Below, piece after piece: positions 54,883 to 64,000 of a DNA stretch of 64,000 nucleotides. The stretch lies in NCBI GenBank assembly GCA_947449575.1, contig CANFRV010000002.1:124001-188000 (forward strand). The letters are read 5' to 3'. The DNA is from Flavobacteriales bacterium. Its GTDB lineage: Bacteria; Bacteroidota; Bacteroidia; Flavobacteriales_D; Crocinitomicaceae. A program made the position numbers and the translations under genes. Every line of letters begins with the position of its first letter. The first letter of the stretch is position 1. The notes under the pieces are model-generated. The model made no database searches and was not told the origin of the DNA. It worked only from the letters and a program-made list of their open reading frames with translations.

Positions 54883-55653
54883 TTAATCCAATTTCCACTT
54901 TTTGATTTCTTCGACAGCATTGTATGATGTCATGTCATATTGGGTAGGAACGATGCTAGCAAAGCCTTCCGAAATAGCAAATATGTCTGTATCTTCTCCG
55001 TGATCAAAATTCCCGAATTCGCCAGTTAACCAGTAATATGGTTTATTAAATTGATCCATTCTTTTTTCAAAACGATCTTCCCAAAAAGCATCAGCTTGAC
55101 GAGCAATTTTGATTCCCTTCATATCTTTGATTGGAATTTTGGGTATATTGACATTTAAGCAAATATTGTTTGGAAAAGAATTTTTAAAGACTAATTCTAT
55201 TGTTTTTTTTACAATTACTTTCGCTCCCTCAAAATCAGCATCAGCATCAAAATCGCATAAGGAAAAACCGATAGAAGGAATGTTTTCCATAGCCCCTTCC
55301 ACAGCTGCTGACATTGTTCCAGAATACAAAACATTCGTAGAAATATTTCCTCCATGATTTATTCCTGAAACAAGCAGGTCAGGTTTTCGTTTCATTACCT
55401 CAGAAATTCCTAATTTCACGCAATCAACGGGAGTTCCTGTGCAAGTGTAGGATTCATGTTTTGAAAAAATTAAGTCTTTGTTCAATCTCAGAGGTTGATT
55501 TAACGTAATAGCATGTCCCATTCCTGATTGTGGTTTATCTGGAGCAATAATAACAATATCTCCAAATTTTTCTACCACTTCTACTAATGATTTTATTCCT
55601 TTTGAGAAAATTCCATCATCATTTGTTACAAAAATTAACGGTTTTTTTTCCAC
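54883..55653 (-). CDS. surE: 5'/3'-nucleotidase SurE
   Basis: About 256 residues: LIFVTNDDGIFSKGI with the metal Asp pair at the N-terminus, APDKPQSGMGHAIT, and SGINHGGNISTNVLYSGTVSA-like segment (seen as SGINHGGNISTNVLYSG). It removes phosphate from nucleoside monophosphates. The GTG at 55653 begins directly at the family start; the longer reading from ATG 55722 adds 23 residues unlike SurE and may contain the promoter. Confidence 0.88.
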   Translation of the reverse strand: MEKKPLIFVTNDDGIFSKGIKSLVEVVEKFGDIVIIAPDKPQSGMGHAITLNQPLRLNKDLIFSKHESYTCTGTPVDCVKLGISEVMKRKPDLLVSGINHGGNISTNVLYSGTMSAAVEGAMENIPSIGFSLCDFDADADFEGAKVIVKKTIELVFKNSFPNNICLNVNIPKIPIKDMKGIKIARQADAFWEDRFEKRMDQFNKPYYWLTGEFGNFDHGEDTDIFAISEGFASIVPTQYDMTSYNAVEEIKKWKLD

Positions 55654-55848
55654 GTACTGTTTGAATATGTTTTTGAAAGTATTATCAAGATTCAAATGTA
55701 AGAGAAAGTAACGAATTATCATTCTTTCTTGGATTATTTGTCATCAAAATAGTAAGTTAATTGATCGTAAAAAAAGAAAAGTAGAATTTCTGCTTGTTTA
55801 TCTTAAAATTCATTATAAATTTGAGAAGCATTAAATTTAAGCGCGTTC

Positions 55849-56427
55849 ATGACTACAAAACAGCTCATAGAAGATATTAGAGCGATTACCCTGAAAAATT
55901 TAGAGATTATTCGTGAAACATTGGTTTCTTTGAATGAAAATCAGAAATCTTGGAAACAAAATGAGTCTTCTTGGAGTATCAATGAAATTTTCGCCCATGT
56001 AAATGAGTATGCTAAATTTTATCATGACGCTTTTAAGTTAAGAATTGAAAATACGCGTTTTACGGAACCTAAAATAACGTTTATTTCTTCTCCTTTAGGT
56101 AGGTCGGCTTGGCAATCTATGAAGTTAGGAAATGCTAGAAATATTAAAAGAAAATTCAATTCACCTAAAGCATATAATCCCACTGTAGATGTAAGTCTTT
56201 TAAATGGAAATGAACTTTCAGATTTTGAAAAAGGACAAGTTGAATTACTCGAAATTATTGAAAAGGCTGAAAAAGTAAATCTTAGAAAAGTTAAAATTCC
56301 GCTTTCAATTTCAAAAATCATTCGTTTTCGTTTAGGTGACGCATTGATGTATGTTATTTATCACAATGAAAGACACATGCAACAAGCATTGAACGTGCTG
56401 GCGAACCCTAATTTCCCAAAAAAATAA
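55849..56427 (+). CDS. DinB-like four-helix protein
   Basis: 192 residues, all helical, with SWSINEIFAHVNEYAKFYHDAF and YVIYHNERHMQQALNVL, matching the metal-binding His positions of the DinB/YfiT superfamily. Members include thiol-dependent transferases; the substrate here is unknown. Its stop overlaps the next gene's start by one base. Confidence 0.8.
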   Translation: MTTKQLIEDIRAITLKNLEIIRETLVSLNENQKSWKQNESSWSINEIFAHVNEYAKFYHDAFKLRIENTRFTEPKITFISSPLGRSAWQSMKLGNARNIKRKFNSPKAYNPTVDVSLLNGNELSDFEKGQVELLEIIEKAEKVNLRKVKIPLSISKIIRFRLGDALMYVIYHNERHMQQALNVLANPNFPKK

Positions 56428-57185
56428 TGGCTGATAAATTTGGCTTTTGCAAAGTTAGCATTGCTCCTGTTAGGGCTGAAAATAAAGATCAGTCGGAAAT
56501 AGTAACTCAATTACTTTTTGGTGAAATAATTGAAATCCAAGAAATAGTGGGGTCTTGGAGTAAAATTACAACCTTCTCGGACAATTATGAAGGATGGATT
56601 GATTCCAAACATTTTTTGCCGCTGACTCATAAAGAAATGAATCGATGGAACAATGGATTGAGTTTTGAAAAATCAATTTGTAGAACCCTAGAAACACCGT
56701 GGGGGATGCAAAGAATTGTAAAAGGTTCCTTTGTCCCATTTGATTGTGAAGAAGAATTTAAAATTGCCAATGAAACCTTTCGATTTCTTGATCACTCTGT
56801 AAATACGGTTGCGTCATCGATTTTTGAAGTAGCAAAAGAATATCTAAATACACCTTATTTATGGGGAGGTAAATCTCCTTTTGGAATTGATTGTTCAGGG
56901 TTAACGCAAGTTGTTTTTCGCTTCTTTGATAAGAATTTACCAAGAGATGCTTCGCAGCAAATTGATCATGGTATGGATGTTGATTTTTCTGAAATACTTC
57001 CTGGTGACCTTGCATTTTTTCATAATAAAGAGGGTAAAATTATTCATGTCGGAATTTTAAATGGGGAAGGTTTAATTATTCATGCAAGTGGCTGTGTTCG
57101 CATAGACAAGTTCACAAAGGAAGGAATAATACATGCAGAAACTGGTTATTTGACGCATACATTGAATAGAATAAAGCGGGTTTAA
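56427..57185 (+). CDS. NlpC/P60 cysteine peptidase with SH3-like domains
   Basis: 252 residues. The first 120 form bacterial SH3-type modules (VRAENKDQSEIVTQLLFGEIIEI), then a C40 peptidase with TPYLWGGKSPFGIDCSGLTQ (catalytic Cys), HVGILNGEG (His) and a third polar residue near IHASG. It hydrolyses peptidoglycan stem peptides, such as the D-Glu-diaminopimelate bond. No clear signal peptide, so probably a recycling enzyme of the YkfC kind. Start codon overlaps the DinB stop. Confidence 0.87.
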   Translation: MADKFGFCKVSIAPVRAENKDQSEIVTQLLFGEIIEIQEIVGSWSKITTFSDNYEGWIDSKHFLPLTHKEMNRWNNGLSFEKSICRTLETPWGMQRIVKGSFVPFDCEEEFKIANETFRFLDHSVNTVASSIFEVAKEYLNTPYLWGGKSPFGIDCSGLTQVVFRFFDKNLPRDASQQIDHGMDVDFSEILPGDLAFFHNKEGKIIHVGILNGEGLIIHASGCVRIDKFTKEGIIHAETGYLTHTLNRIKRV

Positions 57186-57269
57186 ATTGAAATATCAGTC
57201 GAACTTAGGTTACTAATATATTTTCAAGTTATTGTTAACAAAAAATCATATTATTAGTCGATTTGAAAA

Positions 57270-57299
57270 TTGTATAACAAAGATATGGGATTATCTTTG
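57270..57299 (+). promoter_or_regulatory. Promoter of glyA
   Basis: ATTG (TTG 57270-57272), exactly 19 bases, TATCTTTG (57292-57299). The glyA ATG is 52 bases downstream, leaving a short leader. Confidence 0.65.
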
Positions 57300-57351
57300 C
57301 TACAGAATTGCATAAAATTAGAAGATACAAGAAAAAATAAGTGTTAGCATT

Positions 57352-58626
57352 ATGAAAAGAGACCAAGAAATATTTGATTTAATTGGGGAGGAAAAAGAAA
57401 GACAACTTCATGGTATTGAGTTAATCGCTTCAGAAAATTTTGTGAGTGATGAGGTTATGAAGGCAATGGGCAGTGTTCTAACAAATAAATATGCTGAAGG
57501 CCTGCCTGGTAAAAGGTATTACGGTGGATGCGAAGTGGTTGATAAAGTGGAGCAATTAGCGATTGATCGTTTATGCAAATTATTTGGTGCGACATGGGCA
57601 AATGTTCAACCGCATTCTGGAGCTCAAGCAAATGCAGCTGTGTTTCTTGCTTGTTTAAATCCTGGAGATAAAATATTAGGATTTGATCTTTCGCATGGTG
57701 GACATTTAACACATGGTTCTCCAGTTAATTTTTCGGGAAAATTGTACGAACCACATTTTTATGGTGTCAATAAAGAAACTGGTCGGGTTGATTATGATCA
57801 ATTAGAAGAAGTTGCGTTAAGGGTAAAACCTAAAATGATTATTTGTGGTGCATCTGCTTATAGTCGTGATTGGGATTATGCTCGTATTCGCAAAGTGGCT
57901 GACCAAATTGGAGCAGTCATTTTAGCAGATATTTCTCATCCAGCAGGATTGATTGCTGCTGGTTTACTTTCAGATCCTTTAGATCACTGTCATATTGTAA
58001 CAACTACTACTCACAAAACTTTGCGTGGACCAAGAGGAGGTGTTATCATGATGCGAAATAATTTTGAAAATCCATGGGGAATAAAATGGAATAATGGTAA
58101 TCTTCGTTCAATGGGAGCTTTGTTGGATGCAGCAGTTTTTCCAGGTATTCAAGGAGGCCCTTTAGAGCATGTTATTGCGGCTAAAGCGGTGGCATTTGGG
58201 GAAGCTTTATCGGATAATTATAAAGTATATATGAAGCAAGTGAAATTAAATGCTTCTGTGATGGCAAATGAATTTATCAATAAAGGATATAAAGTTATCT
58301 CTGGAGGAACAGATAATCACTCCATGTTAATTGATTTACGATCAAAAAATGTGACAGGAAAAGATGCTGAAAATACTTTAGTTTTGGCTGATATTACTGT
58401 AAATAAAAACATGGTTCCTTTCGATACAGAATCTCCTTTTGTTACGTCTGGGATTCGTGTTGGAACATCAGCATTAACTTCAAGAGGTGTAAAAGAAACT
58501 GAAATTTCTCGAATCGTAGATATGATTGATCGGGTTTTAAGTGATATTTCAAATGAGTCTACTATTGCATCCGTTCGAGCGGAAGTAAATGAAATGATGA
58601 GTAATCGTCCTTTGTTTCAATGGTAA
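57352..58626 (+). CDS. glyA: Serine hydroxymethyltransferase
   Basis: 424 residues. [51 protein letters not shown]-like segment, and the PLP-Lys in [14 protein letters not shown]. It converts serine to glycine and supplies methylene-tetrahydrofolate. Monocistronic, with promoter and terminator. With folD (61623) it feeds one-carbon metabolism. Confidence 0.97.
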   Translation: MKRDQEIFDLIGEEKERQLHGIELIASENFVSDEVMKAMGSVLTNKYAEGLPGKRYYGGCEVVDKVEQLAIDRLCKLFGATWANVQPHSGAQANAAVFLACLNPGDKILGFDLSHGGHLTHGSPVNFSGKLYEPHFYGVNKETGRVDYDQLEEVALRVKPKMIICGASAYSRDWDYARIRKVADQIGAVILADISHPAGLIAAGLLSDPLDHCHIVTTTTHKTLRGPRGGVIMMRNNFENPWGIKWNNGNLRSMGALLDAAVFPGIQGGPLEHVIAAKAVAFGEALSDNYKVYMKQVKLNASVMANEFINKGYKVISGGTDNHSMLIDLRSKNVTGKDAENTLVLADITVNKNMVPFDTESPFVTSGIRVGTSALTSRGVKETEISRIVDMIDRVLSDISNESTIASVRAEVNEMMSNRPLFQW

Positions 58627-58646
58627 TCACAATTAATTACTATAGG

Positions 58647-58682
58647 AAATCTCCTTGCATTCAGTTGTAAGGAGATTTTTTT
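58647..58682 (+). terminator. Intrinsic terminator of glyA
   Basis: Stem AAATCTCCTT (58647-58656) with AAGGAGATTT (58669-58678), extended by three weaker pairs, then a T run. Confidence 0.88.
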
Positions 58683-58791
58683 GTTCACGTTAAAAATTTT
58701 GAGAACTAAATACGATCTCTTATTCGTCGAAAAAGCGAATAGTGATTACGGAAAAATATACAATTACCTCTAGCTTAAATCAGCTTCGAAA

Positions 58792-59373
58792 CTACAATAT
58801 TCTATTGAGAATAATTTCAAATGAAAAAAGGGATTGCTTTTCCGTGAGAGGGATAATGGAATAGCTTAAGTCATTATTTGATTTCATTTTCATGGTTATA
58901 AAACCTAAGCCTGCGCCTCCTTTGTCAGAATAGATATCATTCGTTAATACTTTCATATAAAGCATTTTTATATCTTCAGTTGGTAACGAATTTAATTGGT
59001 CAATTTTAGAAATAATGGAAGATTTTTCGGTTTTATTTATAATATTTCCGAAGTTAAGTTTATAGGTTTCCTTCTCTTTCGCAATTACAATGAATCCTAT
59101 TTGTTTCCCTTCCTCATCTTTTCCACCGTGAGCGCGAATGTTTTGCAAACCTTCAATTAAAATAGAAAAAACACGTTTTATTAGAACTTTTTTGTCCCCT
59201 ACAGAACTCAATAATTCTTCATTTCCTTCTACTAAACTGTTTATTAAATCTTGAGAAAAAACACCACAGTGCGAAATTAAAATCACTCTATTTTCAACTG
59301 AGACGTAGCTTTCAATACAATTCGTGAAAAATTGTCGAATACGAAAAGCAATTAAATCGTCTTTAATTTCCAT
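58792..59373 (-). CDS. SiaB-family protein kinase-like (DUF6272)
   Basis: 193 residues with a GHKL-type ATP-binding pattern: IEGLQNIRAHGGKDEEG (N box) and DKGGAGLGFITMKMKS (G box). Similar proteins act in partner-switching systems with STAS or SiaC-like proteins, where the kinase phosphorylates the partner. No such partner lies beside it; an STAS gene is at 27120 but unlinked. Confidence 0.8.
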   Translation of the reverse strand: MEIKDDLIAFRIRQFFTNCIESYVSVENRVILISHCGVFSQDLINSLVEGNEELLSSVGDKKVLIKRVFSILIEGLQNIRAHGGKDEEGKQIGFIVIAKEKETYKLNFGNIINKTEKSSIISKIDQLNSLPTEDIKMLYMKVLTNDIYSDKGGAGLGFITMKMKSNNDLSYSIIPLTEKQSLFSFEIILNRIL

Positions 59374-59492
59374 GTTTTAGCAGAGCCTATCTATAAACAG
59401 CTAAATTATTTCAAATTAATTAATTATCCTATAGATAGTAAAACTATTTTTTGCGTTATTGTTAACAATAAAAGAACTTTTTTAATCGTCTT

Positions 59493-59978
59493 TTATGGAT
59501 GTTTTAATGTGATTTGTTCCATGATTTGAGCTACTGCAGGACAAATTTCAGAATTTTTCCCTGTCAAAATTAGTAATTGCGACATGTTTTTGCGATTTGT
59601 ATGTGGGTATTCCCTACAAGCTAATGGTCGGTCTTCATAGATGTCACATTTATTGTCAGCGCCAAGAAATGAGCAGGGAGCAACTTTTAAAACGTAATCA
59701 TTTTCTTCATCCATTCTCAAATACGTTGAAATAAATTGCATTTCACTTGTCCTAAATCTTTTAGAAATTCGCTTTATATCAACATCTCTAAATATAGGGC
59801 TAGTTGTTTTACAACAGTTGGCGCATTCTAAGCAGTCAATTTTACTGAATGCTTTCTCATGTAAGTCCGCAAAAAGATCGTCAACAAATTTTGGTTTTTT
59901 CTTTTTTAATCGTTGAAGAGTTTTTTCATTAATTTTTCTGTTTTCGATAGCTAACTTGAGATCTTCTTGATATTTCAT
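59493..59978 (-). CDS. YkgJ-family cysteine-cluster protein
   Basis: About 161 residues. CLECANCCKTTSPIF and CSFLGADNKCDIYEDRPLACREYP give the metal-binding Cys pattern of the YkgJ/UPF0153 group (zinc or Fe-S type). Function unknown. ATG 59978 is chosen over an upstream TTG (60014). Confidence 0.85.
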   Translation of the reverse strand: MKYQEDLKLAIENRKINEKTLQRLKKKKPKFVDDLFADLHEKAFSKIDCLECANCCKTTSPIFRDVDIKRISKRFRTSEMQFISTYLRMDEENDYVLKVAPCSFLGADNKCDIYEDRPLACREYPHTNRKNMSQLLILTGKNSEICPAVAQIMEQITLKHP

Positions 59979-60034
59979 TTGAGATTTAATAATTGTTTTT
60001 ACTGTAAAAACCAATATCTTGAATAAAAGGTATT

Positions 60035-60042
60035 TATATTTG
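60035..60042 (+). promoter_or_regulatory. -7 box of the flavoprotein gene
   Basis: TATATTTG, exact TAnnTTTG, 19 bases before ATG 60062. Confidence 0.55.
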
Positions 60043-60061
60043 TTACAAATTTAATTAAAAC

Positions 60062-61552
60062 ATGGATAAGTTTGATTTAATTATTCTAGGAGGTGGCCCA
60101 GCAGGTTATGCTGCTGCTATGAGAGGAATTGATTTCGGTAAAAAAGTTTGCTTAATTGAAAGAAGTCGCATTGGTGGCACCGGTGTTTATAATGGTGCTC
60201 TTTCTTCGAAAACTCTCTGGGAATTGTCATCTCGCGTTGCCAATGTCAATAATATGATTGTTTCAAACGGGAGATCTAAATTTGAAATTCCATGGAAAGA
60301 TGTTAAAAAAACGATTGATGAAGCTGTTTTTGAAAGGAAATTTCAATATTCTTGTCACATTAAATTATTACAAACAGAATCAATGCATAAACTTCTCCAT
60401 TATGAAAGAGGTGATGGTATGTTTCTTTCTAAGAATGAAATAAAAATTACGCATGAAGGAACCGAAAAGGTAGTTTGGGGTGAAAATATTATTATTGCAA
60501 CGGGAAGCAGGCCTAAAATGATTCCAAATATTATTGCTGATCATAAAACTATTTTAACGAGTGACACCATTGAGCACATAGATGATTATCCAAAAAGTTT
60601 AGTGATTGTAGGAGCTGGAGTTATTGGTTGTGAATATGCTACCATGTTTTCAAATTTCGGAAAAACGAAAGTATATATTATAGATCGCCAGGATAGAATT
60701 CTGCCATTTGAAGATGAGGATGTTTCTTCATTGGTAGCGTCTAATTTAGAAAATAAGGGAGTTACGATTCATCATAATGCCTCTTTGGAAAGAATGGTTT
60801 CAATCGATAATGAAGTCGAATATGAATTATCGTATCCAGATGGATCTCGAGAGGTTATTCGCGTTGAAAAAGCATTGCTTTCAATTGGTAGAATTCCCAA
60901 TATCGAGAATTTAGGAATGGAAAATGCAGGCATTTTGATGTCAAAACGTGGTCTGCACATTGGTGATGAAGATACGCGAACGAATATTCCAAATATTTAT
61001 GCAGTTGGTGATGTTTCAGGGAGAATTGCGCTTGTTAATGTGGGAGAAATAGAGGGGAGACATGCCGTAGAAAAAGCATTCAATGTCAATAAAGGCCCAT
61101 TGAGCTATGATAATATTTGTACGATTATGTTTCTTCAGCCTGAAGTAGCTTCCGTTGGAATTAATGAACAATATTGTGAAGAAAACAATATACCTGTTAA
61201 AATAGTGAAAGTTGATTATTCTGTGATCGCTAGGGCAATTGCTATGCGTCAAACGCAAGGTTTTTTCAAAATTATTGTGACAAATGATGCTGAAATGAAA
61301 ATTTTAGGAATGCGTGTGATTGGTGAACATGCTTCAACTGCTATTCAGGGGGTGGCATTGTTAATTAAATTGGGAGCTTCCATTGAGGCCTTGGCTGAAT
61401 TAATTCATCCTCATCCATCCATTGTAGAAGGAATTCAAGAATGTGCTCGAATGCTTCTCAATAAATCAATTTTTAAGTCTTCTGTATTTAAAGATAAATT
61501 GTCGTGTTATTCATTAATTGATGGTGTGAAAACTCCGCTGGAAAGACTTTAA
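60062..61552 (+). CDS. Lipoamide dehydrogenase-like flavoprotein lacking the redox cysteines
   Basis: 496 residues of the pyridine-nucleotide disulfide oxidoreductase class: FAD-binding IILGGGPAGYAAAM at the start, NAD-binding VIVGAGVIGCEYATMF, YAVGDVSG and HPHPSIVEG at the dimer interface. The motif that should read GGTCLNVGCIPSK reads GGTGVYNGALSSK, so Gly41 and Ala46 replace both active-site Cys. It cannot use a CxxxxC disulfide; other members without it (for example soluble transhydrogenase) pass hydride between nicotinamides. It might be a transhydrogenase or a diaphorase. Monocistronic with its own promoter. Confidence 0.85.
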   Translation: MDKFDLIILGGGPAGYAAAMRGIDFGKKVCLIERSRIGGTGVYNGALSSKTLWELSSRVANVNNMIVSNGRSKFEIPWKDVKKTIDEAVFERKFQYSCHIKLLQTESMHKLLHYERGDGMFLSKNEIKITHEGTEKVVWGENIIIATGSRPKMIPNIIADHKTILTSDTIEHIDDYPKSLVIVGAGVIGCEYATMFSNFGKTKVYIIDRQDRILPFEDEDVSSLVASNLENKGVTIHHNASLERMVSIDNEVEYELSYPDGSREVIRVEKALLSIGRIPNIENLGMENAGILMSKRGLHIGDEDTRTNIPNIYAVGDVSGRIALVNVGEIEGRHAVEKAFNVNKGPLSYDNICTIMFLQPEVASVGINEQYCEENNIPVKIVKVDYSVIARAIAMRQTQGFFKIIVTNDAEMKILGMRVIGEHASTAIQGVALLIKLGASIEALAELIHPHPSIVEGIQECARMLLNKSIFKSSVFKDKLSCYSLIDGVKTPLERL

Positions 61553-61622
61553 AATGATGTTGGATGTTGAATTTTTGATGATGAATTAATTAAACATTCA
61601 ACATTAAAAATCAAACATCATT
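61553..61622. repeat. Long imperfect palindrome filling the gap between two convergent genes
   Basis: AATGATGTT... (from 61553) and ...AACATCATT (to 61622) form arms of about 33 bases with several mismatches. It exactly fills the space between the flavoprotein stop and the folD stop and could form a cruciform or act as a two-way terminator. It resembles AT-rich intergenic repeats with GTTGAATG units seen in related genomes. Confidence 0.6.
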
Positions 61623-62501
61623 CTACTTCCCTTTTAACTCCATTGCCTTAAGTGTGTTTATCATCAAAGAAGCAATTGTCATTGGACCAACGCCACCAGG
61701 TACTGGGGAGATAAAGGAACATTTTGGAGCTACATTTACAAAATCCACGTCACCACTCAGATACCAACCTGCTGCTTTGGAAGGGTCAGGAACTCTTGTT
61801 GTGCCCACGTCAATCACGACTGCTCCCGTTTTTACCATTTCTTCTGTTACAAAGCCTGGTCTTCCAATTGCAGCAACTAAAATATCGGCTGTTAGGCAAA
61901 TTTCTTTTAAATTTTTGGTATAACTATGTGCCAAAGTAACGGTGCAATTTCCTGGATCTGTATTTTTCGAAAGCAATATACTAAGGGGGTGCCCAACAAT
62001 GTTACTTCGTCCAATAATTACACAATTTTTCCCTTTTGTTTCGATATTATTTCTTTTCAGTAATTCTACAATTCCCGCTGGAGTTGCAGGGAGAAAACTA
62101 GGGATGTTTAAAATCATATTTCCTAAATTAACAGGATGAAACCCATCAACATCTTTTTTAGGATCAATTGCTTGTGTTATATTTAATTCATTAATATGTT
62201 TAGGTAAAGGAAGTTGAACGATAAATCCGTCAATTGAATCATCTTCATTCAATTCTTTGATCTTAGCCAAAAGAATTTCTTCAGTGATTGAATTATCATA
62301 TTTAATTAAAGAGCTTTCAAAACCAATTTCATCACATGCTTTTACTTTTGCATTTACATACGTCATCGATCCGCCATCATTCCCTACTAGGATTGCAGCT
62401 AGGTGAGGAATTTTTTTTCCGTTTTTTTTGCGGTCAAAAATGGCAAGCGATAATTCCTTTTTTATCTCCTCTGATGTAGCTTTCCCATCTAATAGTTGCA
62501 T
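61623..62501 (-). CDS. folD: Bifunctional methylene-THF dehydrogenase/cyclohydrolase
   Basis: 292 residues. Signatures: [24 protein letters not shown] (with catalytic Lys), [37 protein letters not shown] and [12 protein letters not shown]. It oxidises methylene-THF to formyl-THF, linked to glyA. Promoter box at 62519-62526, 18 bases upstream. Confidence 0.96.
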   Translation of the reverse strand: MQLLDGKATSEEIKKELSLAIFDRKKNGKKIPHLAAILVGNDGGSMTYVNAKVKACDEIGFESSLIKYDNSITEEILLAKIKELNEDDSIDGFIVQLPLPKHINELNITQAIDPKKDVDGFHPVNLGNMILNIPSFLPATPAGIVELLKRNNIETKGKNCVIIGRSNIVGHPLSILLSKNTDPGNCTVTLAHSYTKNLKEICLTADILVAAIGRPGFVTEEMVKTGAVVIDVGTTRVPDPSKAAGWYLSGDVDFVNVAPKCSFISPVPGGVGPMTIASLMINTLKAMELKGK

Positions 62502-62518
62502 GTTTATGTAGTTTTACA

Positions 62519-62526
62519 CAAATATA
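62519..62526 (-). promoter_or_regulatory. -7 box of folD
   Basis: TATATTTG on the minus strand, 17 bases before the ATG at 62501. Confidence 0.55.
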
Positions 62527-62677
62527 CTGCGACATGATCGTAAAAAAAAATGAATTACTTATTATAATTGAATTCTAAGAGAATTTAGAAAGGTTCTAAA
62601 TTTAATCTGTTTTTAATTTTTTTCAGTTAAAACTCACATCTATAGTTGATATTAGTACATTTGTCAAAAAAGTGAAA

Positions 62678-63301
62678 ATGATAAAAAGAATAATTCTTTC
62701 AAGTATAGTTCTAATTCTTTCCTTTATTTCTAGTGAAAATGTTTACGCGCAAGGTACAACTGGATCTGAGCTTGGATTGGAAGGATATGTGGGCGCTTCA
62801 ACGTTAGGCGGTAATTTTGGCTTAGGATTAAAATATGGATATCGAGTAAATGAAAATATCATAATTGGGCCATCCGTGCGAATAATGAAAGGGTGGTCAA
62901 GCACGAATGGGACAAATTATACATATTCTATTTATGGAGGAGGTGGATTTGCCCATGCTCGTTATGGAAATATGGTTTTTGGAGGTGTTGAATTAGAAAT
63001 TTTACATTCACCTTTTAATCTAGGGGCATATTCTAAAGCTACAAATTGGGTGCCGACTTTGTTTGTAGGTGGCGGATTTTCAAGAGAGTTTAAAGAAATT
63101 ATTCGGATCAATGCAGGTGTTTTTTATGACGTAATTAATAGTGTCAACAGTCCTTTTAGAACAAGTTATAAAATGACTAAAACAAATTCGTTAACAGGTC
63201 AAGTAAGCGGATTTATCCCTATTATTTATAGGATTAATTTCTTTATCAGGATAGGGAAAGGCAAAGAAATCAAAACTGCCGAAGAAGAGGAAGAGTTGTA
63301 G
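62678..63301 (+). CDS. Predicted outer-membrane beta-barrel protein
   Basis: About 207 residues. A signal peptide (IILSSIVLILSFISSENVYAQ) is followed by alternating Gly- and aromatic-rich strands (GYVGASTLGGNFGLGLKYGYRV, YSIYGGGGFAHARYG), the pattern of small outer-membrane barrels. ATG 62678 is used; a GTG two codons earlier is possible. Function unknown. Confidence 0.72.
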   Translation: MIKRIILSSIVLILSFISSENVYAQGTTGSELGLEGYVGASTLGGNFGLGLKYGYRVNENIIIGPSVRIMKGWSSTNGTNYTYSIYGGGGFAHARYGNMVFGGVELEILHSPFNLGAYSKATNWVPTLFVGGGFSREFKEIIRINAGVFYDVINSVNSPFRTSYKMTKTNSLTGQVSGFIPIIYRINFFIRIGKGKEIKTAEEEEEL

Positions 63302-63334
63302 TTCATGGATGCTGATTTAGATCGATATTACAAT

Positions 63335-63360
63335 AAAAAAGCTCCTAGAGGGAGCTTTTT

Positions 63361-63361
<1 letters not shown>
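63335..63361. terminator. Bidirectional terminator
   Basis: AAAAAAGCTCC with GGAGCTTTTTT around loop TAGAG: five-pair GC core, six-pair A/T extension. Serves the barrel gene and the convergent FKBP gene. Confidence 0.85.

Positions 63362-64000
<639 letters not shown>

Noticed and set aside
60062-61552. Dihydrolipoyl dehydrogenase (lpd)
   Set aside because: Both active-site cysteines are absent, so it cannot do the lipoamide reaction.

Overview
The window reads as a piece of a low-GC Bacteroidota chromosome, most likely order Flavobacteriales (family not fixed by sequence alone). Support: promoters of the Bacteroidota type (TTTG, about 19 bases, TAnnTTTG) in front of many genes; a secreted protein with a type IX secretion sorting tail; lipid A and heptose genes (lpxB, rfaD-like) of a Gram-negative envelope; and typical Bacteroidota families (parC/parE, DUF4143 ATPase, GH3-like protein, DUF2795, YwqK-like repeats).

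Bases 1 to about 13,440 hold the most unusual content: a lasso-peptide biosynthetic cluster with an exceptional set of candidate tailoring enzymes. It has the lasso cyclase (cut by the window start), a 53-residue precursor gene at 3169-3330 with the complete leader motif YxxPxIxxxGxxxxxT, a predicted 18-residue core HVPGVGPDGDSWPDCTRS (ring His1 to Asp8), a one-piece ABC exporter, and the B2 leader protease at 12983-13436, which is split by one extra T in an 8-T run. Around these sit two sulfotransferases plus an APS kinase that can make their donor PAPS, two HPr-kinase-like peptide kinases, a JmjC/cupin Fe(II)/2-oxoglutarate hydroxylase, a flavin-dependent tryptophan halogenase (the core has one Trp), a nucleotidyltransferase, and an HTTM membrane protein with a small partner. 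The RRE protein B1 is not visible and may lie upstream of the window.

From 13.4 to 30.2 kb there is a small duplicated gene remnant, a polytopic membrane protein, chorismate synthase, a DUF4143 ATPase bracketed by short repeats, a phosphohexomutase, ornithine aminotransferase, topoisomerase IV, ribonuclease Z with an STAS protein, pyrB-pyrR and ispH. From 30.4 to 45.2 kb lie membrane and surface-polysaccharide genes (GT39-like protein, deacetylase, PglF/CapD-like dehydratase, heptose epimerase), CYTH, GH3-like and deoxynucleoside kinase genes, a tiny membrane-protein gene with its own promoter and terminator, and a receiver-adenylate cyclase-HD fusion. From 45.3 to 64 kb lie a membrane patatin, an arginase-family enzyme, dnaA, a T9SS-exported protein, SpoIID, lpxB, surE, NlpC/P60, glyA, a SiaB-like kinase, a cysteine-less lipoamide-dehydrogenase-like flavoprotein, folD, and an FKBP isomerase with a polyglutamine tail that runs off the window end.

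No rRNA, tRNA, CRISPR array, insertion sequence or phage gene was recognised. Function calls rest on reading motifs by eye, with no database search.
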